A stretch of 64,000 nucleotides of DNA from JADJDM01 sp044352985. Lineage in GTDB: Bacteria > Bacteroidota > Bacteroidia > B-17B0 > Aurantibacillaceae. Shown piece after piece: positions 35,914 to 45,294 of this stretch. The first letter of the stretch is position 1, and each line of letters starts with the position of its first letter. The position numbers and the translations under genes were made by a program. The DNA is taken from assembly GCA_044352985.1 (NCBI GenBank), contig JBILCU010000004.1:124001-188000 (forward strand). Reading direction: 5' to 3'. The notes below the pieces were generated by a model. The model had not been told where the DNA came from. It saw nothing but the letters and a program-made list of their open reading frames with translations, and made no database searches.

Positions 35914-38900
35914 ATGCTTTGTAAATCTAAAATAAAAAAATGTGCACTTGTTGTATTATGTTTTTTATTTTCATTTTTTGTAAGTGCACAAACATTTAAT
36001 AACGAATGGATAAATTACAACCAACGTTATTATAAAATACCGATTTTTAAATCAGGACTTTATAAAATTACCTATCAGGATTTGCAATTGGCTGGTTTAC
36101 CTATTTCATCAATTCAACCAGATAATTTTCAGGTTTATCAAAAAGGAGTAGAATTACCACTTTATGTTGAAGGTGCTGCCGATGGAATCTTTAATACTCA
36201 GGATTTTTTCATTTTTTATGCTGAAAAAAATACCTGCAAAGATGATTCTTCTCTCTATTACTATGGATCATTTTTATCCAATCCGTACCATAGTGTAGTA
36301 AACGATACAGCAGCAGTTTTTTTAACTTGGAACTCAGCCAATGTAAATAAACGTTTTCAATTACATACGGATACGAATTTTATAAATTTCACTCCAAGTT
36401 TATCTTTTATTAATGAAGATGTAATATCATATAATCAATATTACTTTACCGGACCTCAAAATGCTGTTGGCACTACGGATCCAAGATATGCCCATGGAGA
36501 AGGTTTGTCTTCGGCTGTTTTTACAATGGGACAAAATAATCAAGTTACATTTAATACTTCAAATTTAGTTCAAAATTCAGGGTCGCTTTCATTATCTATT
36601 GTTCATTCAGGATTATCAAATCCATCTGTAAATCCTGATCACGATGTTGTAATTGAATATCAAAATGCTTCAGGTAATTGGATTGCACTTACTCAATACA
36701 GTTACGATGGATATAAAACTTTTAAAAATGATTTTTTGATTAATTCCTCGGAGATTGGTTCAACATTAAATGTTCGAATTAAAAATGAAAATAACACTAA
36801 CTACGAGACCAATTCAACCAGAATGGCTGTACATTATATTAAGATTTCTTATCCTTCCTCCTTTAATTTAAATGGTGTTTCTCAAACTTTTATGCCCATA
36901 ACAAATGCTATTAGTCAAGCGTCTTCTTATTTGCAAATTTCAAATTTCAACTTAAATAACAGTCAGCCTATTTTAATTGATTTTTCAAACAATAAATGGA
37001 TTTTAACCTCTTATTATTCGGGTGTAATTAAAGCACTTATACCAAATAGTATCACAAGCAAAAAGTGTTTATTAACTTCATTTTCACAAATAGAATCAAT
37101 TAGTGGCATTCTTCCTGTAAACGAAACCGGTTTTTTTATTAATTATTTACAATTTTCGGGCGATTCTTCGTTTTTAATTATCACTCATCCCAAACTGATT
37201 AATTCCGCTAGTCAATATGCTGCTTACAGATTAAGTGTTGCAGGAGGCTCTCATCATGTGGTATTAGCTAATATAAAGGATTTAAATGATCAGTTTGCTT
37301 TTGGCGTTAATGGTCATCCATCTGCAATTAAAAACTTTTGTGCTTTTACCATTTCTAATTATCCAACTCCACCTAAAAATCTGTTATTAATTGGTAAATC
37401 CATTCATTTACCCGACCAGATTATTTATGCTAATTCTAATGCAGCTCAAATTAATCAAAAACGATTTGTTTCAAGTTATAATCTGGTTCCATCCTTTGGT
37501 TATCCATCATCAGATAATTTACTATCACAAGGAATTGTTAATTATAATTCATTAGCGCCACAAATACCTACGGGAAGAATTTCAGCATTTACTGATTCAA
37601 CTGTTTTGTATTATTTAAATAAAGTAATTGCTTATGAATCTCAAGCAAAAGGAGAAAAATGGCAAAAAGATGTTCTTCATTTAGTAGGTGGAGGAAATGC
37701 TTATGAACAGAGTTTGTTTGGAAGTTACATGGATAATAACTCATATATCATTAAAGACACTCTATTTGGAGCAAATGTTTTCACATTTAAAAAAAATGGA
37801 AGCGCTCCAATCGATTTAAATACGAATGATAGCATAAGACAAATTATTGAAAATGGAGCAGCAATTATTACTTTTTTTGGTCATGGTGCTGTAGCTGGTT
37901 TTGAACAAAACATTGATGAACCATCAAGTTATCATAATGACCCTAGATATCCTTTTTTAATTTCCAATTCATGTTATACGGGAGATTTTCACTTGCCTGC
38001 AACTGTATCTGCCAGTGAAAAATTTGTTATGTCATCTAGTGGTGGAACCATTGGTTTTTTAGCAACTGTTAGTACTGGTGTAACATATGCCTTAAATTAT
38101 TACACACAGGAATTTTATAAAAATTTTAGTTGGAGAAATTACGGAAAATCATTTGGTAATTTAGTAAAAGAAACAGTTGTTGAAACACAGAATTTATCTT
38201 TTACCAATTCGGATACCATCATGAAAATTACTTTACTAGAAGTAAGTTTACAAGGTGATCCTGCGGTTAAACCTTTAGTTAATATAAAACCAGACTACTC
38301 TATTTCCAATCAAAATATATCAATAGATAGCGACACTTATATTGATTCTATTGGAGTAACTATTAATTATGATAATTTAGGAAAAGCAACTACCGATTCA
38401 ATAATTATTCAAGTTCAGCGTATTCTTCCAAATGGTACAGTTAAAAATTATTTTCGTTTAGTAAAATCTCCATACAATACTGGAAATATTACTTTCAGAA
38501 TTGACAAAGACATTGTAAACGGAATTGGTTTAAATAAATTTTACATTAAACTCGATTATTACAACAATGTTTTAGAGTCGAATGAAGATAACAATTCAAC
38601 GATTGGATATATTAATGAATTCATTAGAGGTGCAGATATATCACCTGTTTATCCTTATAAATACGCTATAATAGCTGATCTTGATTCAGTTGTTTTAAAA
38701 GCAAGCACCGCTGATCCACTTGCATTAAGCACAATCTATAGGTTTCAATTAGACACCAACGATTTATTCCTTAATCCAATAATTAATACAACTATTACTT
38801 CAAGTGGTGGAGTATTACAATTACCTGTTGCCTTAATAAACGTCGATAGTACAGTTTATTTTTGGAGAGTAGCTAAAGATTCAATAAGTCCTATTTGGAG

Positions 38901-41004
38901 AGAAAGTTCATTTCAAACTATTCAAAATAAAAAAGGCTGGTCTCAAGCACATTTTCATCAATTTAAAAACAATACGTATCAATTTGTAAGTTATAACAAA
39001 CCTCTACGGAAATTTGAATTTAAAAACACTGTAAATAGTATACTTTGCAGAACTGGTGCTGTAGGTAGTCCTAACCCACCATACTTGTACTTTAATGAAA
39101 ACGCCTATTACTTTAATAATTCACAGCAAAATGAATTGTCGTGTGGTGGAGCAAGAGGCTGGTCGTTTGTTCTATTTGACTCCTTATCAGGAGCTCCTAT
39201 ATTTGGAAGAAAAGCCGATACATTATCAAATGGTACCTATTTAACTCAATACAATAGTTGTTCTTGTTTTGAATATGATAGGGCAGTTTTTGATTTTAGT
39301 TTGTATAATAACTGTGGAGACAGAAATGGAGACACTATAGGATATTTTAATCGTTTGGAAGAAATGTTAAATTCTATTCCTAATGGCATGCGCGTTTTAG
39401 CTTACACAAGAAACTGGGATCCGAGTAGTAAATATCCAGCTTCACTTATTAATGCATTCCGTAAAATAGGTTCAGATAGCATTCAATTAAAAACAGACAC
39501 AACCAATATTATTATCTCAGGAATAAAGAGACCTGTTCCGCATTTTGATGCTAAGGAAGCTTTAAGTTCATATTATATGCAAACCATTACATTAACGGAT
39601 ACGTTTTCTTCCAATTGGAGTAGTGGATACATTCAATCAGATATAATAGGTCCTGCATCAAAATGGAAATCTCTTCATTGGAATTATACAGAGCTTAACG
39701 GAAACACAAGTGGTGAAATTTATCTTAAATTAATTGGGATCAAATCCAACGGCCAAAAAGATACTTTAGCTCATTTCCCAAGTGACTCATTAGATGTTTT
39801 AGATTTAGAAAACTATGTAAATGCTCAACTCTATCCAACTATTCAGCTAGTTGCATTCGAACAGGATAATATTAATTATGTGCCGCCTCAATTAAAAAAA
39901 TGGCAAATTATTTACGATGAAGTACCTGAATGTGCTATCAATATTCAAAAAGCGTATTCTGTAAAAAATCAAAAAGTAAACGAAGGTGAACCGATTTTAG
40001 TTACCCTAGGTATTGAAAATATTGGATCAATTCCATTTAAAGATAGCTTAATTATAACATATTGGATTGAAGATGAAAATGGAATACAACATGTTTTACC
40101 TTATAAATTTAAACGCACTATTTTTCAGCCTAATTCCTATTTTATAGATTCTGTATTTGTAAATACCTTTTCTTTTCCTGGTAATAACTCACTTTGGGTT
40201 CATGTTAATCCAATTGGAAATACCTATTATCAATCGGAGCAATTTGCATTTAATAACATCATTAGAATACCCTTTGAAGTTACAGGTGATAGAATAAATC
40301 CATTGTTAGATGTAACCTTTGATGGAATACATATTTTAAATGGTGATATTGTATCACCCAATCCCAATATTCAAATTACTCTTAAAGATGAAAACAAGTT
40401 TTTAGCTTTGAATGATACAAGTGATTTTTCAGTTTATTTAAAGAAACCCTCTTCTATCGAAGAATTTAAATTATCATTTAAAAATGACATGAATTTTACA
40501 TCTGCGCAGCTACCCAACAATAGTTGTAAAATAGAATTACAACCAAACAATTTATTGGATGGAATTTATCAATTAAGGGTACAAGCAAAAGACCGTTCAT
40601 CAAATTTAAGCGGAGCTAATGATTATCAAATACAATTTGAGGTTATCACAAAATCAAGCATAACAGAGCTTTTAAATTATCCCAATCCATTTAGTACATC
40701 AACAAAATTTGTGTTTATACTTACTGGAAATTCAATTCCTGAAACGTTTAAAATACAAATCATGACTGTAACTGGAAAGGTTGTAAAAGAAATTTACAAA
40801 GAAGAATTAGGACCAATTAGAATTGGCAGAAATATTACAGAATATTCCTGGGATGGTAAAGATGAGTTTGGTGATTTACTTGGAAATGGAGTTTATTTGT
40901 ATCGTGTAATTACACAACTAAAGGGAGAAGACATCGAGAAAAGAAAAACAACAGCTGATGATTACTTTAAAAATGGTTGGGGTAAAATGGTGATTATGAG
41001 GTAA
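35914..41004 (+). CDS. porU2: C25-family cysteine peptidase with type IX secretion domain (PorU2-like)
   Basis: 1696 residues. Signal peptide about 26 residues (ending SAQ). An N-terminal propeptide-like beta region is followed by the gingipain-type C25 domain with His657 in FFGHGAVAG and Cys687 in SNSCYTGDFH. A CARDB-like beta domain lies at about 790-905 (VLESNEDNNS), then further beta modules. A FlgD/type A sorting domain (about 1585-1696) carries NYPNPFS, TVTGKVV and GNGVYLYRV. The size and layout match proteins named putative type IX sortase PorU2. It may process cargo at the cell surface. Other type IX genes are not in the window. Confidence 0.9.
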   Translation: MLCKSKIKKCALVVLCFLFSFFVSAQTFNNEWINYNQRYYKIPIFKSGLYKITYQDLQLAGLPISSIQPDNFQVYQKGVELPLYVEGAADGIFNTQDFFIFYAEKNTCKDDSSLYYYGSFLSNPYHSVVNDTAAVFLTWNSANVNKRFQLHTDTNFINFTPSLSFINEDVISYNQYYFTGPQNAVGTTDPRYAHGEGLSSAVFTMGQNNQVTFNTSNLVQNSGSLSLSIVHSGLSNPSVNPDHDVVIEYQNASGNWIALTQYSYDGYKTFKNDFLINSSEIGSTLNVRIKNENNTNYETNSTRMAVHYIKISYPSSFNLNGVSQTFMPITNAISQASSYLQISNFNLNNSQPILIDFSNNKWILTSYYSGVIKALIPNSITSKKCLLTSFSQIESISGILPVNETGFFINYLQFSGDSSFLIITHPKLINSASQYAAYRLSVAGGSHHVVLANIKDLNDQFAFGVNGHPSAIKNFCAFTISNYPTPPKNLLLIGKSIHLPDQIIYANSNAAQINQKRFVSSYNLVPSFGYPSSDNLLSQGIVNYNSLAPQIPTGRISAFTDSTVLYYLNKVIAYESQAKGEKWQKDVLHLVGGGNAYEQSLFGSYMDNNSYIIKDTLFGANVFTFKKNGSAPIDLNTNDSIRQIIENGAAIITFFGHGAVAGFEQNIDEPSSYHNDPRYPFLISNSCYTGDFHLPATVSASEKFVMSSSGGTIGFLATVSTGVTYALNYYTQEFYKNFSWRNYGKSFGNLVKETVVETQNLSFTNSDTIMKITLLEVSLQGDPAVKPLVNIKPDYSISNQNISIDSDTYIDSIGVTINYDNLGKATTDSIIIQVQRILPNGTVKNYFRLVKSPYNTGNITFRIDKDIVNGIGLNKFYIKLDYYNNVLESNEDNNSTIGYINEFIRGADISPVYPYKYAIIADLDSVVLKASTADPLALSTIYRFQLDTNDLFLNPIINTTITSSGGVLQLPVALINVDSTVYFWRVAKDSISPIWRESSFQTIQNKKGWSQAHFHQFKNNTYQFVSYNKPLRKFEFKNTVNSILCRTGAVGSPNPPYLYFNENAYYFNNSQQNELSCGGARGWSFVLFDSLSGAPIFGRKADTLSNGTYLTQYNSCSCFEYDRAVFDFSLYNNCGDRNGDTIGYFNRLEEMLNSIPNGMRVLAYTRNWDPSSKYPASLINAFRKIGSDSIQLKTDTTNIIISGIKRPVPHFDAKEALSSYYMQTITLTDTFSSNWSSGYIQSDIIGPASKWKSLHWNYTELNGNTSGEIYLKLIGIKSNGQKDTLAHFPSDSLDVLDLENYVNAQLYPTIQLVAFEQDNINYVPPQLKKWQIIYDEVPECAINIQKAYSVKNQKVNEGEPILVTLGIENIGSIPFKDSLIITYWIEDENGIQHVLPYKFKRTIFQPNSYFIDSVFVNTFSFPGNNSLWVHVNPIGNTYYQSEQFAFNNIIRIPFEVTGDRINPLLDVTFDGIHILNGDIVSPNPNIQITLKDENKFLALNDTSDFSVYLKKPSSIEEFKLSFKNDMNFTSAQLPNNSCKIELQPNNLLDGIYQLRVQAKDRSSNLSGANDYQIQFEVITKSSITELLNYPNPFSTSTKFVFILTGNSIPETFKIQIMTVTGKVVKEIYKEELGPIRIGRNITEYSWDGKDEFGDLLGNGVYLYRVITQLKGEDIEKRKTTADDYFKNGWGKMVIMR

Positions 41005-41037
41005 TTTTTAAGTTATAGGTATTGTCTAATATGAATT

Positions 41038-42594
41038 TTAAATTTGATAAATACTTATTGATGAAGATTCAAATACTATACGTTTAATACTTAATGATTC
41101 AATCTGATTTTTAGTAAGTGGACTCAATGTAATGATTTGGTTTATTTTAAATTTTAGCAATTCTGATTTAATTTCCTCCGTCCTTTTATCTTCATTAAAT
41201 AAAGCTCCTAAATATTGACCGTTATTATAGTAAATCATTCCTTTTACAAGCCCCAATCGTTTATCGTTTTTATCGCATAACCAAACTGTTCTATTCAAGT
41301 GAAGCTCTCTTTTTGTTTTCCAAATTTCATTTGTAATTGGTTTTTCTGTTTCCGCATAGTTATATTCTTTATAAAGAAAATTCACATTAATTAAGGAAAT
41401 TAAAATCAAACTTATCATTAAAAGCAAACGATTGTAGAATTGATGGAAACTAAATAAGATTACTAAAGTTAAAATAGATAAAGCGGTTGTTCCAGGCCAA
41501 GTATATCTCTCCATAAAGAAAAAAGGAAGATAGAGTAAAACGTTTGCAATAAAAATAAATGCTAATGATGATTCACTTTTAAGTAGTTGAACAATTTGGT
41601 TTTTGGCAAAAATAAATCCGAAAAGCATAACAACAACAAAAAGAAAACCTACATCCAATCCAAAAAACATACTTCTAGCACTTAGTATGTTTCTAAAAAT
41701 GATTTTTGAATAGATCTTTATTTTTTCATTTGTATTATAATTTTCCCAAGCTTGATAGGGTTGGTGCATATGTTCAATGCAAGCATCAAATGCATTAGCA
41801 GGAATTGGATTGGTTAACTGACCTAAATGATAGGGATTACCTAATTCTCCGTATATATCGGGAGTGATGATAGGTGAGTTCATATTATAATTATGAGCTG
41901 AACCGGTACCTAATGTAAAACCTTTATTTTTATTAGATGTTAAAATAACCCACGGACAAATAACAATAATTAAAAATATCCCCAGCTTCAAATAATTAAA
42001 AAAATTTACTTTGTTAAATCGGTTTTTATCTAATAAAAATTCCCCAATAAAAACTAGGATGAAAAAATATAGACCAACTGATTTTGTAAAAAACATGGCA
42101 GCACCAATGAGCGATAGTTTAAAAAGGTTTAATGATTTTCTATTAAATAATTGATTAATGTTTATTAATAAAATAATTACCCAAAACAGTAATAACAAAT
42201 CGGGAGTATTATAAAACCATGCATAGGAAACATAAGCAGGAATTAAAACAATTGTTCCTAGAAAACTGAATTTTTTAGTTGATGTTTTTTTTAAAATTAA
42301 AACATAGGTAAAAATGGTACAGAATAATGAAAGAGTAATTTGAAGAAATCGAAATTTGGTAAAAGGATCTTCAAAAAAAGGAGTGAGAAGAAATAATAAC
42401 CAGCTTATCATTGGACCCCAGTAGGTATTTATTGCATTTATCCATTCTCTTTCAGCATATTTATCTCCAATCCATAAATAATGTGTTGCATCTGAAAAAT
42501 TATGATACCAACCAATAAAAAACTGAAGTAACCCTATTAAAACAAAAAATAAAAAAACAATCAATAATAATTCTTTATTTATCTTTTTAAACAT
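41038..42594 (-). CDS. GT39/ArnT-like membrane glycosyltransferase
   Basis: 518 residues with an N-terminal signal-anchor helix and at least nine further membrane segments, ending in a soluble C-terminal domain of about 110 residues. The first loop has NFSDATHYLWIGDKYAERE, with Asp residues placed as in polyprenyl-sugar-dependent transferases of the PMT superfamily. Substrate unknown. It lies 42 bases downstream of coaE on the same strand and converges on the protease gene. It is only distantly similar to the protein at 10978-12414. Confidence 0.78.
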   Translation of the reverse strand: MFKKINKELLLIVFLFFVLIGLLQFFIGWYHNFSDATHYLWIGDKYAEREWINAINTYWGPMISWLLFLLTPFFEDPFTKFRFLQITLSLFCTIFTYVLILKKTSTKKFSFLGTIVLIPAYVSYAWFYNTPDLLLLFWVIILLININQLFNRKSLNLFKLSLIGAAMFFTKSVGLYFFILVFIGEFLLDKNRFNKVNFFNYLKLGIFLIIVICPWVILTSNKNKGFTLGTGSAHNYNMNSPIITPDIYGELGNPYHLGQLTNPIPANAFDACIEHMHQPYQAWENYNTNEKIKIYSKIIFRNILSARSMFFGLDVGFLFVVVMLFGFIFAKNQIVQLLKSESSLAFIFIANVLLYLPFFFMERYTWPGTTALSILTLVILFSFHQFYNRLLLMISLILISLINVNFLYKEYNYAETEKPITNEIWKTKRELHLNRTVWLCDKNDKRLGLVKGMIYYNNGQYLGALFNEDKRTEEIKSELLKFKINQIITLSPLTKNQIESLSIKRIVFESSSISIYQI

Positions 42595-42636
42595 GTTTCT
42601 GGGAATTATAATTAGAAGTTATTATAACGTGTTAGT

Positions 42637-43218
42637 TTAGCAAAAAGCTAATTTCTTGTGCAATTCAACACACTGTTTAATCAATGAATTTTCATCATCA
42701 TTTTTAATGACCCAATTAGCCAATTCACTTTTTTTATTATCAGAAAACTGCTTATCAATTCTTTTTTTCACTTCCTCAGCACTAATGCCATCTCGTTTAC
42801 AAACTCGTTCAATTCTTAATTTTTCCGGACAGACTACAAGTATTGTGGCATCTAGTTTTTTATAAATTCCGGTTTCAAATAAAATGGCTGCTTCTTTTAA
42901 AACAAATGAACTTTTTTGATTTTTCTTCCATTGATTAAAATCAACATCAACCGCTGGATGAATGATTTCATTTATTTTATGAAGAAGTTCAATATTACTA
43001 AAAATGACTTCGGAAATATATTTTTTATTGAGCTGTCCATTCAAAAAATAGGCATTCTCGCCTAATAGCTGAACAACTTTTTGTTTAACATCAGGTAAAT
43101 AATAGAGTGCCTTGGCCCGATCATCAGAATAATAAACCGGAACAGACATTACTTCAAATATCTTTGCAATAGTACTTTTACCACTACCAATTCCACCTGT
43201 AAGTCCAAAAATCTTCAT
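42637..43218 (-). CDS. coaE: Dephospho-CoA kinase
   Basis: 193 residues, the last step of coenzyme A synthesis. P-loop IFGLTGGIGSGKSTIAKIF (residues 3-21), the Asp in YYSDDRAKAL that binds substrate, and the LID region ERVCKRDGISAEEVKKRI. Typical length. Separated from maoC by a terminator (43228-43249) and followed by the glycosyltransferase gene 42 bases on. Confidence 0.96.
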   Translation of the reverse strand: MKIFGLTGGIGSGKSTIAKIFEVMSVPVYYSDDRAKALYYLPDVKQKVVQLLGENAYFLNGQLNKKYISEVIFSNIELLHKINEIIHPAVDVDFNQWKKNQKSSFVLKEAAILFETGIYKKLDATILVVCPEKLRIERVCKRDGISAEEVKKRIDKQFSDNKKSELANWVIKNDDENSLIKQCVELHKKLAFC

Positions 43219-43227
43219 AAAATAAAA

Positions 43228-43249
43228 AAGGCCTGTTTAAGCAGGCCTT
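43228..43249 (-). terminator. Terminator after the MaoC hydratase gene
   Basis: Stem AAGGCCTG/CAGGCCTT with a six-base loop and, on the minus strand, a T-run; 20 bases beyond the maoC stop. Confidence 0.85.
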
Positions 43250-43268
43250 AAAATTAGTTATAAATTAA

Positions 43269-43676
43269 TTATTTAATGGCATTTGTATTCATAACAGTAG
43301 CTTCGCCACTTGTGCAAACCAAACCTGAATTTTTATCTTTAATGGTAGTTTCAACAATTGCTCTGTTTTTTTCGGCAATAATGTCCAAAACCTTAAATTC
43401 TGCAACATAATCTGTTTCTACATACATTGGTTTTAAAAAATTCAGCGATTGTTTAAGATAAATAGTTCCTTCACCTGGAAATAGAGTGCCAAAAACCTTT
43501 GAAAAAAGAGATGCACTCAACATTCCGTGCATAATTGGACGTTTAAACATTGTTTTAGCAGCATATTCAGCATCAGTATGAACAGGATTTTTGTCACCTG
43601 TAACTTCTGCAAACTGAATAACTTCGTTTTGAGTGAATTTAAATTCATGGCTGTATGTTTCTCCTTTTTGAATCAT
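43269..43676 (-). CDS. phaJ: MaoC-type (R)-specific enoyl-CoA hydratase (PhaJ-like)
   Basis: 135 residues, a single hot-dog domain. The hydratase-2 motif VTGDKNPVHTDAEYAAKTMF carries the catalytic Asp and His, followed by PIMHGMLSASLFSKVFG. PhaJ-type enzymes hydrate enoyl-CoA to (R)-3-hydroxyacyl-CoA, the monomer for polyhydroxyalkanoate (PHA). It is divergent from phaE with 155 bases between the starts, supporting a PHA role; other MaoC relatives act in fatty-acid metabolism. Confidence 0.88.
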   Translation of the reverse strand: MIQKGETYSHEFKFTQNEVIQFAEVTGDKNPVHTDAEYAAKTMFKRPIMHGMLSASLFSKVFGTLFPGEGTIYLKQSLNFLKPMYVETDYVAEFKVLDIIAEKNRAIVETTIKDKNSGLVCTSGEATVMNTNAIK

Positions 43677-43831
43677 AAAATTTATTTTTTGTTATTAAAA
43701 TGTTAAAGTTTTCGCAAATATTGCAAAATGTTGATGAATTTAAGCAAAAATATTTCTTAAAATTTTAATTATTAAAAAAAATAGTTGAAATTTGCGTCGA
43801 TTTTTTAAGAAACCTAATAACTAAACAATAA

Positions 43832-45223
43832 ATGAAAACAAACAATCCTATCTTAGACAACATGATTGATGTTCAATCTAAAACAATCAACAACTGGGTA
43901 GAAACAACTCAAAAATTCCAAAAAGCTTTCACTGGCGGAAGCATTGCTCACGAAGGTCAAAACATTTACAAAGAGTGGTTAGATAGACAAACTGGTTTAT
44001 TAAACGGAATAACTTCTGGAACTACAGTTAACAATACAACTACTACAACAACTGATAACACTACAAACGTATTTGGATATAACAAACCAGAAGAGTTTTT
44101 CAAAAACTGGTATACACAGCAAATGGATGCTATCAAAAAAATGACTGATTTTAACCAAAGCATTTACAATAGCTTTTCTAACTTTGGTAAAACTTCAAAT
44201 GATTACGTAAATAATTTTACTACAATGAACAATTCTTGGACAACAATTTATAACACTTGGATCAATACATTAAATACTTCTTACGAAACTTTAATGAAAA
44301 CTTTTCCAACTACATTAAACCAAGATACTTTCAAAAACATGTTTGAAACAAACAAAATGTATTTGAAATTACAAGAGTTTTATCAGCCATTGTTAAAAGC
44401 AATGCAATCAGGAACTTATACAACTGATACTTTCACAACATATTATACTCCTGAAACTTATAAAAATCTTACTGAACAAATGTTTGGTACTTATTTTAAT
44501 AATTTAAATATGAAAGATGTTTTTGATTCATCTATTAAAAACATTCATAATTTCTTTACTACAAACAACAATTTGTCAAAAGAATATTATTCTCAAATGC
44601 AATCTATTTCAAATGAGTTTCCAAATTTAATCAGTGGTGATTTTGCTAAATTAAGCGCTCTTTACACTAATGTAAACAACGTATTTGGTAAAACTTTTGA
44701 ACCATTAATGAAATTAGTAACTCCTGGAAAAGAAAAAGAAACAATTGAAGCAAACATTCAATTGTTAGATAAAATTTCTGAATATTCAGTTCGTCAGTCT
44801 GAATTACAATATCATTTCTACACAACAACTCAAAAAGCATTTGAAACTACAGCTAAAACTACTTACGAGAAGTTTTCAACTACAACTAATGCTACTGAAA
44901 CTTTAGCTTTTAACGATTTCTACAATGAATGGTTAAAAATTAACGAAACATTATATACTGATTTATTTAACTCAAATGAGTTTTCTAAAATTAAAGGTGA
45001 TGTTATCAGTTTAGGCATGGATATTAAAAAACATTTCGAGAAACAATTCGAAACAATGTTTAATGTTTATCCTGTAGCTTTTAGAAGCGAAGTAGATGAA
45101 TTAACAAAAACAATTCATGACTTAAGAAAACAAGTTAAAAATCTTGAAGTTCGTTTAGCTGCTAATGGTGCTGCTAGTGTTGAATTAGAAGATGAAGACA
45201 AAACAACTCGCAGAAAAAAATAA
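43832..45223 (+). CDS. phaE: PhaE-like subunit of class III PHA synthase, Asn/Thr-rich
   Basis: 463 residues, predicted cytoplasmic, helical and very rich in Asn, Thr, Phe and Tyr (for example VNNTTTTTTDNTTNVFG near residue 70). The C-terminus (about 415-450) has PVAFRSEVDELTKTIHDLRK followed by a coiled-coil, the characteristic PhaE ending. The tail is acidic then basic (EDEDKTTRRKK). Known PhaE proteins are around 360 residues, so this one is about 100 longer. It should bind PhaC and stimulate it, and may coat granules like a phasin. phaC follows after a terminator at 45248-45275. Confidence 0.85.
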   Translation: MKTNNPILDNMIDVQSKTINNWVETTQKFQKAFTGGSIAHEGQNIYKEWLDRQTGLLNGITSGTTVNNTTTTTTDNTTNVFGYNKPEEFFKNWYTQQMDAIKKMTDFNQSIYNSFSNFGKTSNDYVNNFTTMNNSWTTIYNTWINTLNTSYETLMKTFPTTLNQDTFKNMFETNKMYLKLQEFYQPLLKAMQSGTYTTDTFTTYYTPETYKNLTEQMFGTYFNNLNMKDVFDSSIKNIHNFFTTNNNLSKEYYSQMQSISNEFPNLISGDFAKLSALYTNVNNVFGKTFEPLMKLVTPGKEKETIEANIQLLDKISEYSVRQSELQYHFYTTTQKAFETTAKTTYEKFSTTTNATETLAFNDFYNEWLKINETLYTDLFNSNEFSKIKGDVISLGMDIKKHFEKQFETMFNVYPVAFRSEVDELTKTIHDLRKQVKNLEVRLAANGAASVELEDEDKTTRRKK

Positions 45224-45247
45224 TTTTTCTAAATTTTAATTAAATTT

Positions 45248-45275
45248 AAAGCCGTTCGCTTAATTGAACGGCTTT
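45248..45275 (+). terminator. Terminator between phaE and phaC
   Basis: Perfect 10-base stem AAAGCCGTTC/GAACGGCTTT with an eight-base loop followed by a run of T. It lies 24 bases after the phaE stop and 20 bases before the phaC start, so phaC would depend on read-through or on an unseen promoter. Confidence 0.85.
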
Positions 45276-45294
45276 TTTATTAAATTACTTTTAA

